Assembly (NCBI GenBank): GCA_934149075.1
Contig: CAKPDR010000003.1
Coordinates: 1 to 64,000 of the forward strand
Length of the DNA: 64,000 bases
Direction: 5' to 3'
Source of the DNA: an uncultured Clostridia bacterium
Lineage (GTDB): Bacteria > Bacillota > Clostridia > TANB77 > CAG-508
Shown here: one piece after another, positions 47,405 to 56,204 of the stretch
Layout: each line of letters begins with the position of its first letter
How positions within the stretch are numbered: the stretch's first letter is position 1
The notes under the pieces: model-generated
Database searches by the model: none
What the model saw: the letters and a program-made list of their open reading frames with translations, nothing else
What the model was told of the DNA's origin: nothing
Position numbers and translations under genes: made by a program

Positions 47405-48760
47405 ATGAAAACGCAAAAAAGAAAATTATCAATTATTTTATTAATAAATATCTTAATAAGTATTTTATGTATACACCTATACCAATCAGGTATTTTTTAT
47501 AGATTATCCCCAAAAACAGTTTATACCGATATTACACCAGCTGTATTATCACCAGTAAATACACCAGAAATAAATTCCACAATTTACTCATCAGGAGCTG
47601 TATTATTAGATTATTCAACAGGAAAAATATTATATGGAAAAAATGAAAATCAAAAATTATATCCAGCAAGTACAACTAAAATTCTAACAGCAATATTAGC
47701 AATTGAAAATTGTAGTTTAACAGATAAACTTACTGCAAGCAATTCAGCAATAATGGCAATTCCAGCTGGATACTCAAATGCTGCAATTCAACCTGGTGAA
47801 ACCTTAACAGCTCAAGAACTTTTAGAATTATTTTTAATTCATTCAGCAAACGAAGTTGGATATATTTTTGCAGAACATATTTCAGGAAATATTGATAGTT
47901 TTGCTACATTGATGAATCAAAAAGCCTTAGAATTAGGTTGTAAAAATACACACTTTACTAATCCAAGCGGATTGCATGATAAAAATCATTATTCAACAGC
48001 ATACGATATGGCACTTATCGCAAGATATTGCATGAAAAACGAAACATTTAGAAATATTGTTTCTAAAACATCTTGTACAATCGAAGCAACAGATAAATAT
48101 CAAGAAAGATATTTTAAAAATACAAATGATTTAATTAATCCTTCAAGTAAATATTATTATGAATATGCAATTGGAATAAAAACAGGTTTTACAAGTCAGG
48201 CTAAAAATTGTTTGATTTCCGCAAGTAAAAAAGACGGTTTAGAGTTAATTGCTGTAGCACTTGGTGCCGAAGCAACAGAAGATGGAAAAAGTGGGAGATA
48301 CATGGATTCTATAAATATGTTTGAATATGGATTTTCTAATTATAAAAAACAACAAATTGCCACTGCTAATACTATAATAGATGAAATAACTATTGAAAAC
48401 GCTACAAAAGACACTAAAAATTTATCATTACTTCTAAAAGATAGTATAACTGCTCTTGTGCCTAGTAATTTAGATTTGAATCAATTAGATTATTCTATAA
48501 AATTAAACGAAAATATATCTGCTCCTATAGTTGAAGGCGATGTTCTTGGTAATATTACTTATAATATTGATGGGATAACATATTCTTCTGATTTAATTGC
48601 AAGTCACTCTGTTGAAGAATTTAATACTTCTTTAGTAATATTTCAAGTTATACTTGCTATAATTGTTTTATTGATATTAATTAAATTGATTTTTTCTAAG
48701 AAAAAGAAATCAAAAAGAAAAAAATCTAATAATTATAATAGAATGAATAAAATGTATTGA
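47405..48760 (+). CDS. D-alanyl-D-alanine carboxypeptidase (DacA/DacF type)
   Basis: Low-molecular-weight penicillin-binding protein that trims pentapeptide side chains of peptidoglycan. It has a signal-anchor at residues 8-25, the S11 peptidase motifs STTK (YPASTTKILTA), SAN (HSANEVG) and KTG (GIKTGFTSQAKNC), a C-terminal beta domain, and unusually a membrane helix near residues 415-437 followed by a Lys-rich tail. A GGAG site precedes the ATG. Length 451 aa. Confidence 0.93.
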   Translation: MKTQKRKLSIILLINILISILCIHLYQSGIFYRLSPKTVYTDITPAVLSPVNTPEINSTIYSSGAVLLDYSTGKILYGKNENQKLYPASTTKILTAILAIENCSLTDKLTASNSAIMAIPAGYSNAAIQPGETLTAQELLELFLIHSANEVGYIFAEHISGNIDSFATLMNQKALELGCKNTHFTNPSGLHDKNHYSTAYDMALIARYCMKNETFRNIVSKTSCTIEATDKYQERYFKNTNDLINPSSKYYYEYAIGIKTGFTSQAKNCLISASKKDGLELIAVALGAEATEDGKSGRYMDSINMFEYGFSNYKKQQIATANTIIDEITIENATKDTKNLSLLLKDSITALVPSNLDLNQLDYSIKLNENISAPIVEGDVLGNITYNIDGITYSSDLIASHSVEEFNTSLVIFQVILAIIVLLILIKLIFSKKKKSKRKKSNNYNRMNKMY

Positions 48761-48763
48761 TTT

Positions 48764-48786
48764 GGAAGCCCCTTTTAAGGGCTTCC
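48764..48786. terminator. Bidirectional terminator
   Basis: GGAAGCCC pairs with GGGCTTCC around a short loop, followed by TTTTATTT; between the convergent carboxypeptidase and LCP genes. Confidence 0.88.
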
Positions 48787-48788
48787 TT

Positions 48789-50228
48789 TTATTTATAATC
48801 TTTTCCAATTATTATTGTAAGGTCAACATTACTTGAGCTTACAGAACTTGATGAAACAGTTCCAACTCCAAGTATATCTATTACATTATCTGTTATTTTT
48901 GTATCAACATCTGATTTGTTTATTAATGTAGTTTTTGATGTACTTGTTGTTGTTGTTGTTTTTGTCACTTTATAGCCTTTAGCTGTTAATGCTTTTTTTA
49001 CTTTTGTCAATGTTTCAGTTGAATCAGAACCATTTAATATTTCTATTTTTATTTTTCTTGCTTCAGATTTACTTACTTGATTTTCTGATGTGCTACTTGT
49101 TGATGTATTACTATTTGAATTAGTGGTATTATTTTTATTTGTATCTACAGTGTTTGAATTAGTAGTATTATTTTTTGTTGTTGTATTATTTGTTGTTTCT
49201 TCTTTACTATCAGTATCTTCACTTGAGCCATATAGTTCTTCAATTAATTTTGCAGTTTCTTTTTTATCTGCAACGAAGAACCATAATGGATATGATGGTG
49301 TAGTTGATGGTCCAAATGAACCTCCTGGTAAAACTGCACTTTGGATATTATTTATATCAATGTTTATAGCATATGGTATATAGTCTTTTATTACTGATAC
49401 TGAAAGATTTGTTTCAACATATTCATATGCAATATCTACAATTTCCTTCACTTTTAATATATTTTTAGCCTGAAGTGTTTGTTTTGCGGTTTCTATCATA
49501 AACTCTCTTTGAGTTCTCATTCTTCCATAGTCATTTCCACCATATTCTTCTGGATATGTTCCTAAATATTTTCCTGTTTTTTTGTCTAAGTTTCCATGTC
49601 TATATCTTAATAGTTGTTCAGCTTTATCTCCATTTAATTTTTGTTGTCCTTCTTTTAAATTAATATGTAAATCTTGTGTCGGATCATCATATATCATGTC
49701 TATTGGCACATAAAAGTTAACTCCTCCAATAACATCCACTAATTTAATTAATGCTTGATTATCTATTACCATATAATATTTTATGTCCAATCCTGTTATT
49801 TCATTTACTTTAGCAAGTGTTTTTTCTGGACTTTTTTGATATAGTGCATTTATTTTATCACTTCCCGTTCCTGTTTGTGGATTTTTTCCGACAAATGTGT
49901 CTCTTGGAATTGATAACAATGACGCTTTTTGATTTTTAGGATCATATGTTGCAACTATAATTGTATCTGTTAATTTCCCGCCATTATCAGTACTTACTCC
50001 CATCAGCAAAATTTGTATTTGTTCAAGATTTTTTAATGTTTCTTCATCATGTCCAACTAGCGTTGAGAGTAATCCTTGTAATCCTCCTCCGTTTTTCTGT
50101 GTTTTATATGTTATTCCTGCTATCAATAAAATTAATATTACTACTAGCAAAATTAATATTTTTTTTAATATTTTTGACTTTTTCTTTTTTTCTTTCTTTT
50201 CTCTTTTGTTTTTGTTCTTTTTAGTCAT
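48789..50228 (-). CDS. LytR-CpsA-Psr family cell-wall polymer ligase
   Basis: LCP phosphotransferase that attaches teichoic acids or other polymers to peptidoglycan. A Lys-rich start and one membrane helix (about 23-41) precede the LCP domain: TDTIIVATYDP, LLSIPRDTFVG, the Arg motif LLRYRHGN and DYGRMRTQREF. A Thr/Asn/Ser low-complexity linker (about 335-385) leads to a LytR C-terminal domain (KIEILNGSDSTETLTKVK...). Length 479 aa. The promoter is visible upstream. Confidence 0.93.
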   Translation of the reverse strand: MTKKNKNKREKKEKKKKSKILKKILILLVVILILLIAGITYKTQKNGGGLQGLLSTLVGHDEETLKNLEQIQILLMGVSTDNGGKLTDTIIVATYDPKNQKASLLSIPRDTFVGKNPQTGTGSDKINALYQKSPEKTLAKVNEITGLDIKYYMVIDNQALIKLVDVIGGVNFYVPIDMIYDDPTQDLHINLKEGQQKLNGDKAEQLLRYRHGNLDKKTGKYLGTYPEEYGGNDYGRMRTQREFMIETAKQTLQAKNILKVKEIVDIAYEYVETNLSVSVIKDYIPYAINIDINNIQSAVLPGGSFGPSTTPSYPLWFFVADKKETAKLIEELYGSSEDTDSKEETTNNTTTKNNTTNSNTVDTNKNNTTNSNSNTSTSSTSENQVSKSEARKIKIEILNGSDSTETLTKVKKALTAKGYKVTKTTTTTSTSKTTLINKSDVDTKITDNVIDILGVGTVSSSSVSSSNVDLTIIIGKDYK

Positions 50229-50259
50229 TTTATCCTCCTATCTTCAAGTTAACAGTTTA

Positions 50260-50288
50260 ACTATACCAAATATTGGAGTAGATTTCAA
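50260..50288 (-). promoter_or_regulatory. Promoter of the LCP gene
   Basis: TTGAAA and TATAGT with an exact 17-nt spacer on the minus strand, 31 nt upstream of the ATG. Confidence 0.65.
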
Positions 50289-50351
50289 CAGTTTTCATAT
50301 AATTTTCACAAATTCTTCACAAATTGATGTTACAATTCATTGTCCTAAAAA

Positions 50352-50768
50352 AATATTATATACGTTGAGAGCCTTCCCAGGTGATTATGTATATTTGAGA
50401 TTGTGTCCTGTTCATTGCGTTCAAAAAGAAAATCTAACATAAAAAACTGAGCCTCTCTCACTCAGGTATAAAATGCATATATGTATATGAGTTTAAACTT
50501 TTCGAATGTGATTGAAGCAATATTAGAATTTCTTAAATAAATTTATGGAAAGAGTTCACGAGAGTGGAAGGGTGCCATAAATTTATTTTAGAAATTCTTA
50601 TGTTGCGTATTGAGCCGAGAAAATGTTTCAAATCATATACATATATGCATTTTTCCGTGAGCATTCCTCGTTTTTTTATTTAATATTTTCTATTTTTCAC
50701 TCCAATCAAACGGACACAATATCAAATATACATAATCACCTGGGAAGGCTCCCAACATATATAATATT
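50352..50768 (-). repeat. Nested inverted repeat, structured family 3, copy 2
   Basis: Fills most of the 616-bp gap between the LCP and CvpA genes. There are three concentric stems: 50352-50408 with 50712-50768 (54 of 57 pairs), 50471-50490 with 50633-50652 (20 perfect pairs) and 50525-50548 with 50575-50598 (23 of 24). The block 50598-50640 (minus strand) matches 19325-19367. Two of three outer mismatches become G-U pairs only if the minus strand is transcribed. A minus-strand promoter-like pair (TTGATT 50704-50709, TATTAA 50680-50685) and a terminator at 50441-50465 would give an RNA of about 230 nt. No plausible protein is encoded. Confidence 0.65.
50441..50465 (-). terminator. Intrinsic terminator inside the nested repeat
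   Basis: On the minus strand CTGAG pairs with CTCAG around a 9-nt loop and is followed by TTTTTT. It lies just past the second stem of the element. Confidence 0.6.
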
Positions 50769-50813
50769 TTTAATAGCTGTAAACTGTAACAAATTAATTA
50801 ATATATTTGCAAT

Positions 50814-50839
50814 AAAACCGGCATATTAATGCCGGTTTT
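50814..50839 (-). terminator. Terminator of the CvpA-family gene
   Basis: Eleven-bp stem AAAACCGGCAT and complement, ending in TTTT on the minus strand, a few bases after the stop codon. Confidence 0.75.
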
Positions 50840-50844
50840 AAATC

Positions 50845-51489
50845 TTATTTAAATATAAGTTTTAATATTAGATTATGTTCATAAAAGAATTTTGTAACAA
50901 ATGAACCTGATATTGCATCTGCAACAGTTGTATTTCCTGTTACATATACTATAAAGAATGCAATTGCTAGTATTACATATACTATTAATAAAGATTTTAT
51001 TACACCATATAATATTCCACCAACTTCATTAAATTGTTTTAAAATAGGTAATGAAGTTATCATATCAGAAACAAATGTGAGTACTACTAGTGCCACTCTT
51101 GTTACTAAAAATATCATTAGGATTACTGCGATATTTATGAATCTTACTGCCATTGTTCCAGCGGTTTCATAAACTATTTCATTTTGAGTTTTAGTTACAG
51201 CATCATCAACATATTTTTCTAAATAATCTATAATTCCCACATATCTAACCTCTGCATTTCCATTGGTTTCTGTTGAGAAATTTTCTATTATTACATTTTC
51301 TATTTTTTCATCAATATCTGTATTTTTTATTATAGCATTTGAAATTGGTTTGTATAAAACTATTGATAATATCACAGCTGCTAGAACTGCTATTAAGCCC
51401 ACTGCTAATTTTACTAATCCTTTTTTGTAACATAAAAAAATGTTTAAAGCAATTATTACAATAATTATTATATCTAAAACTATTCCCAT
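50845..51489 (-). CDS. CvpA-family membrane protein
   Basis: Integral membrane protein of the CvpA (colicin V production) family, 214 aa. Four hydrophobic helices are visible: about 3-20, 28-46, 112-135 and 155-182. Their order and the KGLVKLAVGLIAVLAAVILS segment match the family. The middle part (about 55-105) is soluble. The true function of this family in Firmicutes is not settled; envelope maintenance is suggested. It lies 23 nt downstream of the gene at 51513-52697, so the two are probably cotranscribed. Confidence 0.8.
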   Translation of the reverse strand: MGIVLDIIIIVIIALNIFLCYKKGLVKLAVGLIAVLAAVILSIVLYKPISNAIIKNTDIDEKIENVIIENFSTETNGNAEVRYVGIIDYLEKYVDDAVTKTQNEIVYETAGTMAVRFINIAVILMIFLVTRVALVVLTFVSDMITSLPILKQFNEVGGILYGVIKSLLIVYVILAIAFFIVYVTGNTTVADAISGSFVTKFFYEHNLILKLIFK

Positions 51490-51512
51490 ATTTATCCAAT
51501 CCTCTCATTTTA

Positions 51513-52697
51513 TTATATATTTATAATTTGTATTTTATCTTTATACACAATTCCTACTAGTGCATCAGTCATTACAATATTGTTTATTTCTGAATCTGAT
51601 ATATATTTTTTTACTAGAAAACCATTTTTATCAATAATATGTAATTCAGTTCCAAAATTTATAGCTATCTTATTATTTGATGTTAATATTGATTTTGCCA
51701 CATTTTTAGTGACATATTCAGTTTCTTTTGATGTTTCAGAATTTATTATTTTCACCTTAGTATCAGCTGTATATTCTCCTGTTGAAACTTCTTCGACGAA
51801 AACAATACTGTTATTTAATTCAATTGTTGTAAATGCTAATTGTCTATTTTCAAACTTTGCAAGTTCCGTACTTTTATTTTCCTGTAAGCATTCTATACCA
51901 TCATTATACATACATACCAGTTTATTTTGTTCTTGGTATTCTATATTCATTATTAACTTATCTGTCGGTGCTTCATATTTATATAATATTGCCTCATTTG
52001 GTCTATTTTGTGCTAATTCAATTGAAACTACTTGAATTTTTGATTGTATCAAAATGCCTGATAAATCAACTTCAGCTATTGCCAACAATTTACTATCTTG
52101 TGACATACATATATCAGCAACTCTAGACGAAACTAAGTTTGTTTTAAATATTTCATTCCCGTCCTTATCAAATACATCGACAATAGACTTATAACTTGTA
52201 TTTGATATAACTAATGCCACATATCCATTCCTACTTACTTTTATTTGTGTTATATTTCCTTCTATTTCGCTTTCAAATAGTTTTTCTTTGCCACATATTA
52301 AATAAAACTTCTGTCCATTATTTTCACATATTGCCATATATCTTCCAGCTGTTGTAAATACTGCTTCATTTATGTCTAATTCCATTTTTTCTGATTGTGT
52401 TCCCATTTTATTGTAAAACTCTAATGTTTTTTTTCTAAATACACATATATATTTTTCATATGAATATACTTTTGTATTTTCATCTCCATCTAGTTCTATA
52501 CTTTTGGTATCCTCTTGCATTATTTCTTTTTTCAAAACATTTTCGTCGCACCATTGCCTAAAATCTAAATTTCTATAATATTCATATATAAATATCCCTA
52601 TTGCAATTATTAGCAATACTAATATAGCTAATATTATTCTTTTTAAAATTCTATTTTTTTTTCGATTCTGTAGCTCTTTCGCCCAAAAATCTTTCAT
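51513..52697 (-). CDS. Membrane-anchored beta-propeller-like protein (DUF5711-like)
   Basis: 394 aa from the ATG at 52697, which follows GAGGAGAAATATA. A basic N terminus and one transmembrane helix (about 20-40) precede a large extracytoplasmic domain of short beta-strand repeats (AVFTTAGRYMAICEN, ISRNGYVALVISN-like, MSQDSKLLAIAEVD), typical of a WD40/propeller-like fold. It resembles the DUF5711 family of clostridial membrane proteins. No catalytic motif. Its gene pair with a CvpA protein suggests an envelope role. The family name is a memory-based call and moderate. Confidence 0.65.
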   Translation of the reverse strand: MKDFWAKELQNRKKNRILKRIILAILVLLIIAIGIFIYEYYRNLDFRQWCDENVLKKEIMQEDTKSIELDGDENTKVYSYEKYICVFRKKTLEFYNKMGTQSEKMELDINEAVFTTAGRYMAICENNGQKFYLICGKEKLFESEIEGNITQIKVSRNGYVALVISNTSYKSIVDVFDKDGNEIFKTNLVSSRVADICMSQDSKLLAIAEVDLSGILIQSKIQVVSIELAQNRPNEAILYKYEAPTDKLIMNIEYQEQNKLVCMYNDGIECLQENKSTELAKFENRQLAFTTIELNNSIVFVEEVSTGEYTADTKVKIINSETSKETEYVTKNVAKSILTSNNKIAINFGTELHIIDKNGFLVKKYISDSEINNIVMTDALVGIVYKDKIQIINI

Positions 52698-52765
52698 TAT
52701 ATTTCTCCTCATCTTTTGACTTTCGCATTTATTATATCATATCACCTATTTTTTGCAATATTTTT

Positions 52766-53770
52766 TTATTTTTTATTTATAATATATATTAATTGTATAA
52801 TTCCTATATATCCGAAAAAAGGATACATCAAATTAACAAGTTTTGAAAATCCAAAATTTGAAACAATTAAACTAGTTATACACATAAATATCACAGATTG
52901 TGTATATCTTCTTCTATCATTACTTATATTTTGCAATAAACCTATTCCAATAGAAATTGCTGTAGTAAAAATTGACATTAAAATTATAAAAGCATAAATC
53001 GTTTTAAAACTCTTAAAAAAAGTTCTTATTACATACACTATAGGCATTTCTAAAGAAGCTAATTCAACATTTGCTCTCATAAGTAACACATATAACATTA
53101 AAGACATAATTATCATAAATATTCCGCACAAAATTGAAATATACTTGATGTTTTCTTTTTTAGTTATTTGTTTTCTTATTGATATTAAAACAGGAATAAG
53201 TAATATAATATTATAACTACAATATATCACACAACTTAATAACCAGCCTTTTTTTATACACAATACTTCTGCATTTGAATTTATTGTTAATAAATTTGTT
53301 CCACCTATTATTATGATAAAAATTATTAATAACGGGACAATATATTCACTAACTTTCATAACTCCTTTAACACTTGTAAAAAATACTATAGTAACCATTA
53401 TTACTAATATACTACTACCAATAATTCTCTTTAATCCAATTTCTTGTTCGAAATATGCTCCAAAGCCAGCAACCATTATATAAAAAGTCACTAATAGCAA
53501 TATATTTATTACTACACTTATTGCCTTAGTGATCTTTTCATTTTTTATAAAGATATTTAAAAACTCATCATAACTATTTATTTTATTCGAATATATAATC
53601 TTTAAACTTTTATGTACCATTAAACTAATTAAACAACAAGTTATAATAATTCCAATTATTCCTATACTTCCATATGAATAAAAAAAAGAATAAATTTCCT
53701 GTCCTGATGTAAAACCAGCACCAACTAATGCACCTATTATTACTAATACAATTGAAAATACTTCTTCCAT
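52766..53770 (-). CDS. YkvI-like membrane transporter
   Basis: Polytopic membrane protein with about ten hydrophobic helices over 334 aa, starting IGALVGAGFTSGQEIYSFF. That glycine-rich unwound first helix is shared with the YkvI family (LeuT/APC-like fold). Substrate unknown. The ATG at 53770 follows AGAGGTGCAT; an alternative GTG is two codons upstream. No operon partner in the same direction within 200 bp upstream. Confidence 0.75.
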   Translation of the reverse strand: MEEVFSIVLVIIGALVGAGFTSGQEIYSFFYSYGSIGIIGIIITCCLISLMVHKSLKIIYSNKINSYDEFLNIFIKNEKITKAISVVINILLLVTFYIMVAGFGAYFEQEIGLKRIIGSSILVIMVTIVFFTSVKGVMKVSEYIVPLLIIFIIIIGGTNLLTINSNAEVLCIKKGWLLSCVIYCSYNIILLIPVLISIRKQITKKENIKYISILCGIFMIIMSLMLYVLLMRANVELASLEMPIVYVIRTFFKSFKTIYAFIILMSIFTTAISIGIGLLQNISNDRRRYTQSVIFMCITSLIVSNFGFSKLVNLMYPFFGYIGIIQLIYIINKK

Positions 53771-53831
53771 ATGCACCTCTTGTATCAGTATATTAATAAA
53801 ATTTTTTAATATTCAAAAAAGTAGCAAAATC

Positions 53832-53983
53832 TATTGCTTTTTACGTTTATATAATAAAAAAATATCATTTTGCAGTTTAACTTCGGACGCTCTGCTATTT
53901 TAAATTTGTTTCCACCAAATTTAAAACACCTAGTTAAACTTTAAAATGATATTTTTTATTATATAATTATTTACAAAGCAATA
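53832..53983 (-). repeat. Structured repeat family 2, copy 2 (53.9 kb)
   Basis: Second copy of the element at 21438-21558, inverted. The core (about 53872-53942) reads, on the minus strand, the same AGGTG, 11-bp hairpin, TAGCAGAGCGTCCG and AGTTAAAC segments. Outer arms 53847-53871 and 53943-53966 are complementary over 24 pairs with one bulged base. A further TATTGCTTT/AAAGCAATA stem (53832-53840 with 53975-53983) closes the structure. The arm sequences differ from copy 1. It lies after the Gld-like operon and before the YkvI gene. Confidence 0.7.
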
Positions 53984-53989
53984 AATTAT

Positions 53990-55504
53990 CTACATTTTTC
54001 TTCTTCTATAAATCCATACAGCTATTCCTATAAATATAATTATGATTGGAACAACAAATATTATAGTTCTTATAATAACATCTTGTTGGTCTGTAACTGA
54101 ATATTTTTCATTTTCACTTGTTTTTCTTATAGAAATAGTATCTTCTCTTTCTGTTAAATGAGAAATTGAATTTAATATAACATCTTCATTATTGTATAAT
54201 TGGATAGCATATGTGTAATATTGTGCACTTATTGGTATTTGTGCATCTGAAGCAAATATTTCGTTTGAATATATTATCAATTGTGATTTTTTATCATCTG
54301 AAATACTCTTAGTTATATTGGCTCCAACAATAGCAGATCCTTCCTCACCATCTGAAGCTGTTCTTGAAGTTGAGCTTATATTAAAATCGCTTCTTACAAA
54401 TGATTTATCACTTGTTGATGCAACAGTTTCATATGTTACTCCTAATTCTTTTAATTTATTATCATCTGCAAATTGTATTTTTCCCGCATTTATAAGACAC
54501 ATTTTTATTTGCATATCTAATTTGCTCATAAAGCTTGCACTAACATCTGATATTATCATATTTGGAGCGCCTGATAACATTTTGCCACTATCTTGCTCAA
54601 ATACACTTCCATATCCAAGTGTTATTCCATATTGTTCTAGTATTTTATCAAAATTTGGTGTATCAACTTCTAACATATTTTGAGATGTTAGAACTAATAT
54701 TTTTCCACCATTATTTATATAATCCAATATTTTATCTCTTTCTAACTCTGACAAATCTTGTCCTAATGTTGTAATTACTAGACAATTACAATCTGAAGGA
54801 ACCTCTCCTTTTGTCAATATGTCTAAATAATCTACATCATTTGATTCTTCTTTTAATTTTGTAACTATTGATGATAATGCTTGCTCAGTATTATAATACG
54901 CCTTTCCAGAAAGTACATATATATGTGGCTTTTGGTCTATTGTTACTTCTATAATAGCATTTGTTAATGCTTCTTCTGTTTTATCAATTTGTTCACCAGA
55001 TGAATAATCATATGTGTATAAATCACTTAATTTAAGAGTTTTTTCTTTTTCTCCGGACTTCACAACAATTAATCCATCAGATTCACTTATATTATACTTA
55101 GTTTGTAAGTCCACTCTTGATGACAAATCATCTATTTCTTCTATATTTATTTTTTTGCTTACTGTTGGATATTTATTGGCATATTCTATTAGATAATTAG
55201 AACTGCTCATATTTATTAATTGAATTGTTACGTCTTTTTCTAGATCTTTCATTTTTGTCTTTGTTTCATCTGATAAAGAATATAGTTTCTTTTCAGTACA
55301 ATCAATATCCTCTATTTTTAATTTAGATACTCCATAATTTATTAATGTATAACATGCTATTATTATAGCTACTAAAAGAAGAGTTGTTGTGCCTTTTATT
55401 AGCCATTTATTTTTTATTATTTCAAAGAATTTTTTTGGACTTTTTTCTTTTTTCATTTTGATTTTCTTTTCTTTTTTTTCTTTGACCTTTTTCTCTTTTT
55501 TCAC
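53990..55504 (-). CDS. GldG-like ABC transporter auxiliary protein
   Basis: Large extracytoplasmic auxiliary component of an ABC-2 type system, similar to GldG and its clostridial homologues. A Lys-rich N terminus and a membrane helix (about 36-60) lead to a domain of the ABC_transp_aux type (IDCTEKKLYSLSDETK, AYYNTEQALSSIVTKLKEE, LDYINNGGKILVLTSQNM). A final helix at about 475-498 re-enters the membrane, before a basic tail. Third gene of a three-gene operon with the permease and ATPase genes. Cargo unknown; gliding is not implied in Firmicutes. Confidence 0.85.
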   Translation of the reverse strand: MKKEKKVKEKKEKKIKMKKEKSPKKFFEIIKNKWLIKGTTTLLLVAIIIACYTLINYGVSKLKIEDIDCTEKKLYSLSDETKTKMKDLEKDVTIQLINMSSSNYLIEYANKYPTVSKKINIEEIDDLSSRVDLQTKYNISESDGLIVVKSGEKEKTLKLSDLYTYDYSSGEQIDKTEEALTNAIIEVTIDQKPHIYVLSGKAYYNTEQALSSIVTKLKEESNDVDYLDILTKGEVPSDCNCLVITTLGQDLSELERDKILDYINNGGKILVLTSQNMLEVDTPNFDKILEQYGITLGYGSVFEQDSGKMLSGAPNMIISDVSASFMSKLDMQIKMCLINAGKIQFADDNKLKELGVTYETVASTSDKSFVRSDFNISSTSRTASDGEEGSAIVGANITKSISDDKKSQLIIYSNEIFASDAQIPISAQYYTYAIQLYNNEDVILNSISHLTEREDTISIRKTSENEKYSVTDQQDVIIRTIIFVVPIIIIFIGIAVWIYRRRKM

Positions 55505-55520
55505 TTTTTCCCTCTCCTAT

Positions 55521-56204
55521 CTATTTAACTAATTTTCTTCTTTGCATTACCATAATTGTAAATGCTATAAACATCATTGCAAGTGTTAATGGTCCTACAA
55601 CATCTTTTAATGCAATTACTCCACTTGGGAAATTTTGATAATAACTCATTATTGATATGTCTGGTAAGCCAAGGTCTAAATTTGGTGTAAACAATGTTAT
55701 TATCAAAAATGCTATTGTAATAATTCCTGCTATTACTTGATTTTCAGTTATACTTGAAGCAAACATTCCTATAGAAATTGCGGCTCCACTAACTAATATA
55801 AATCCTAGCATTGTTACCAATAATACCAATATATTGGGACTTCCAAAATAGCACATTATTCCAAAATACATAAATGATACTAATAAAGCTATTACAATTA
55901 CAGACATTGCTGCTAAAAATTTTCCAAATACTACTCCTGAAATTCCAACTGGTGATGTTAAAATTAATTGTTCTGTTCCTGTTTTTCTTTCTTCTGAAAA
56001 CATTCTCATTGTTAATATTGGCACTGTTATTATTAATCCATAAAGTGCAACATAGAAGTATAATCCTCCTAAATCAATACTTGAATATTGTATTGTTGTT
56101 AAATAAAAGAATACACTACATACTAGCAAAAGTATTCCTATCACTACATATCCTATTGGTGATAAAAAGTAACTTTTTAGTTCTTTCTTAAATACAGCCC
56201 ACAT
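55521..56204 (-). CDS. ABC-2 type permease (GldF-like)
   Basis: Six-helix ABC-2 permease of 227 aa. It starts MWAVFKKELKSYFLSPIGYVVIG, the typical amphipathic N terminus, and has the conserved MRMFSEERKTGTEQLILTSPVG loop. Its start codon overlaps the last base of the ATPase gene, and it is 16 nt before the GldG-like gene, so the three proteins form one exporter or membrane-remodelling complex. Confidence 0.9.
   Translation of the reverse strand: MWAVFKKELKSYFLSPIGYVVIGILLLVCSVFFYLTTIQYSSIDLGGLYFYVALYGLIITVPILTMRMFSEERKTGTEQLILTSPVGISGVVFGKFLAAMSVIVIALLVSFMYFGIMCYFGSPNILVLLVTMLGFILVSGAAISIGMFASSITENQVIAGIITIAFLIITLFTPNLDLGLPDISIMSYYQNFPSGVIALKDVVGPLTLAMMFIAFTIMVMQRRKLVK

Noticed and set aside
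50206..50442. 78-aa plus-strand frame in the LCP-CvpA gap
   Set aside because: It starts inside the LCP gene on the opposite strand and runs through one arm of the large inverted repeat; no binding site.
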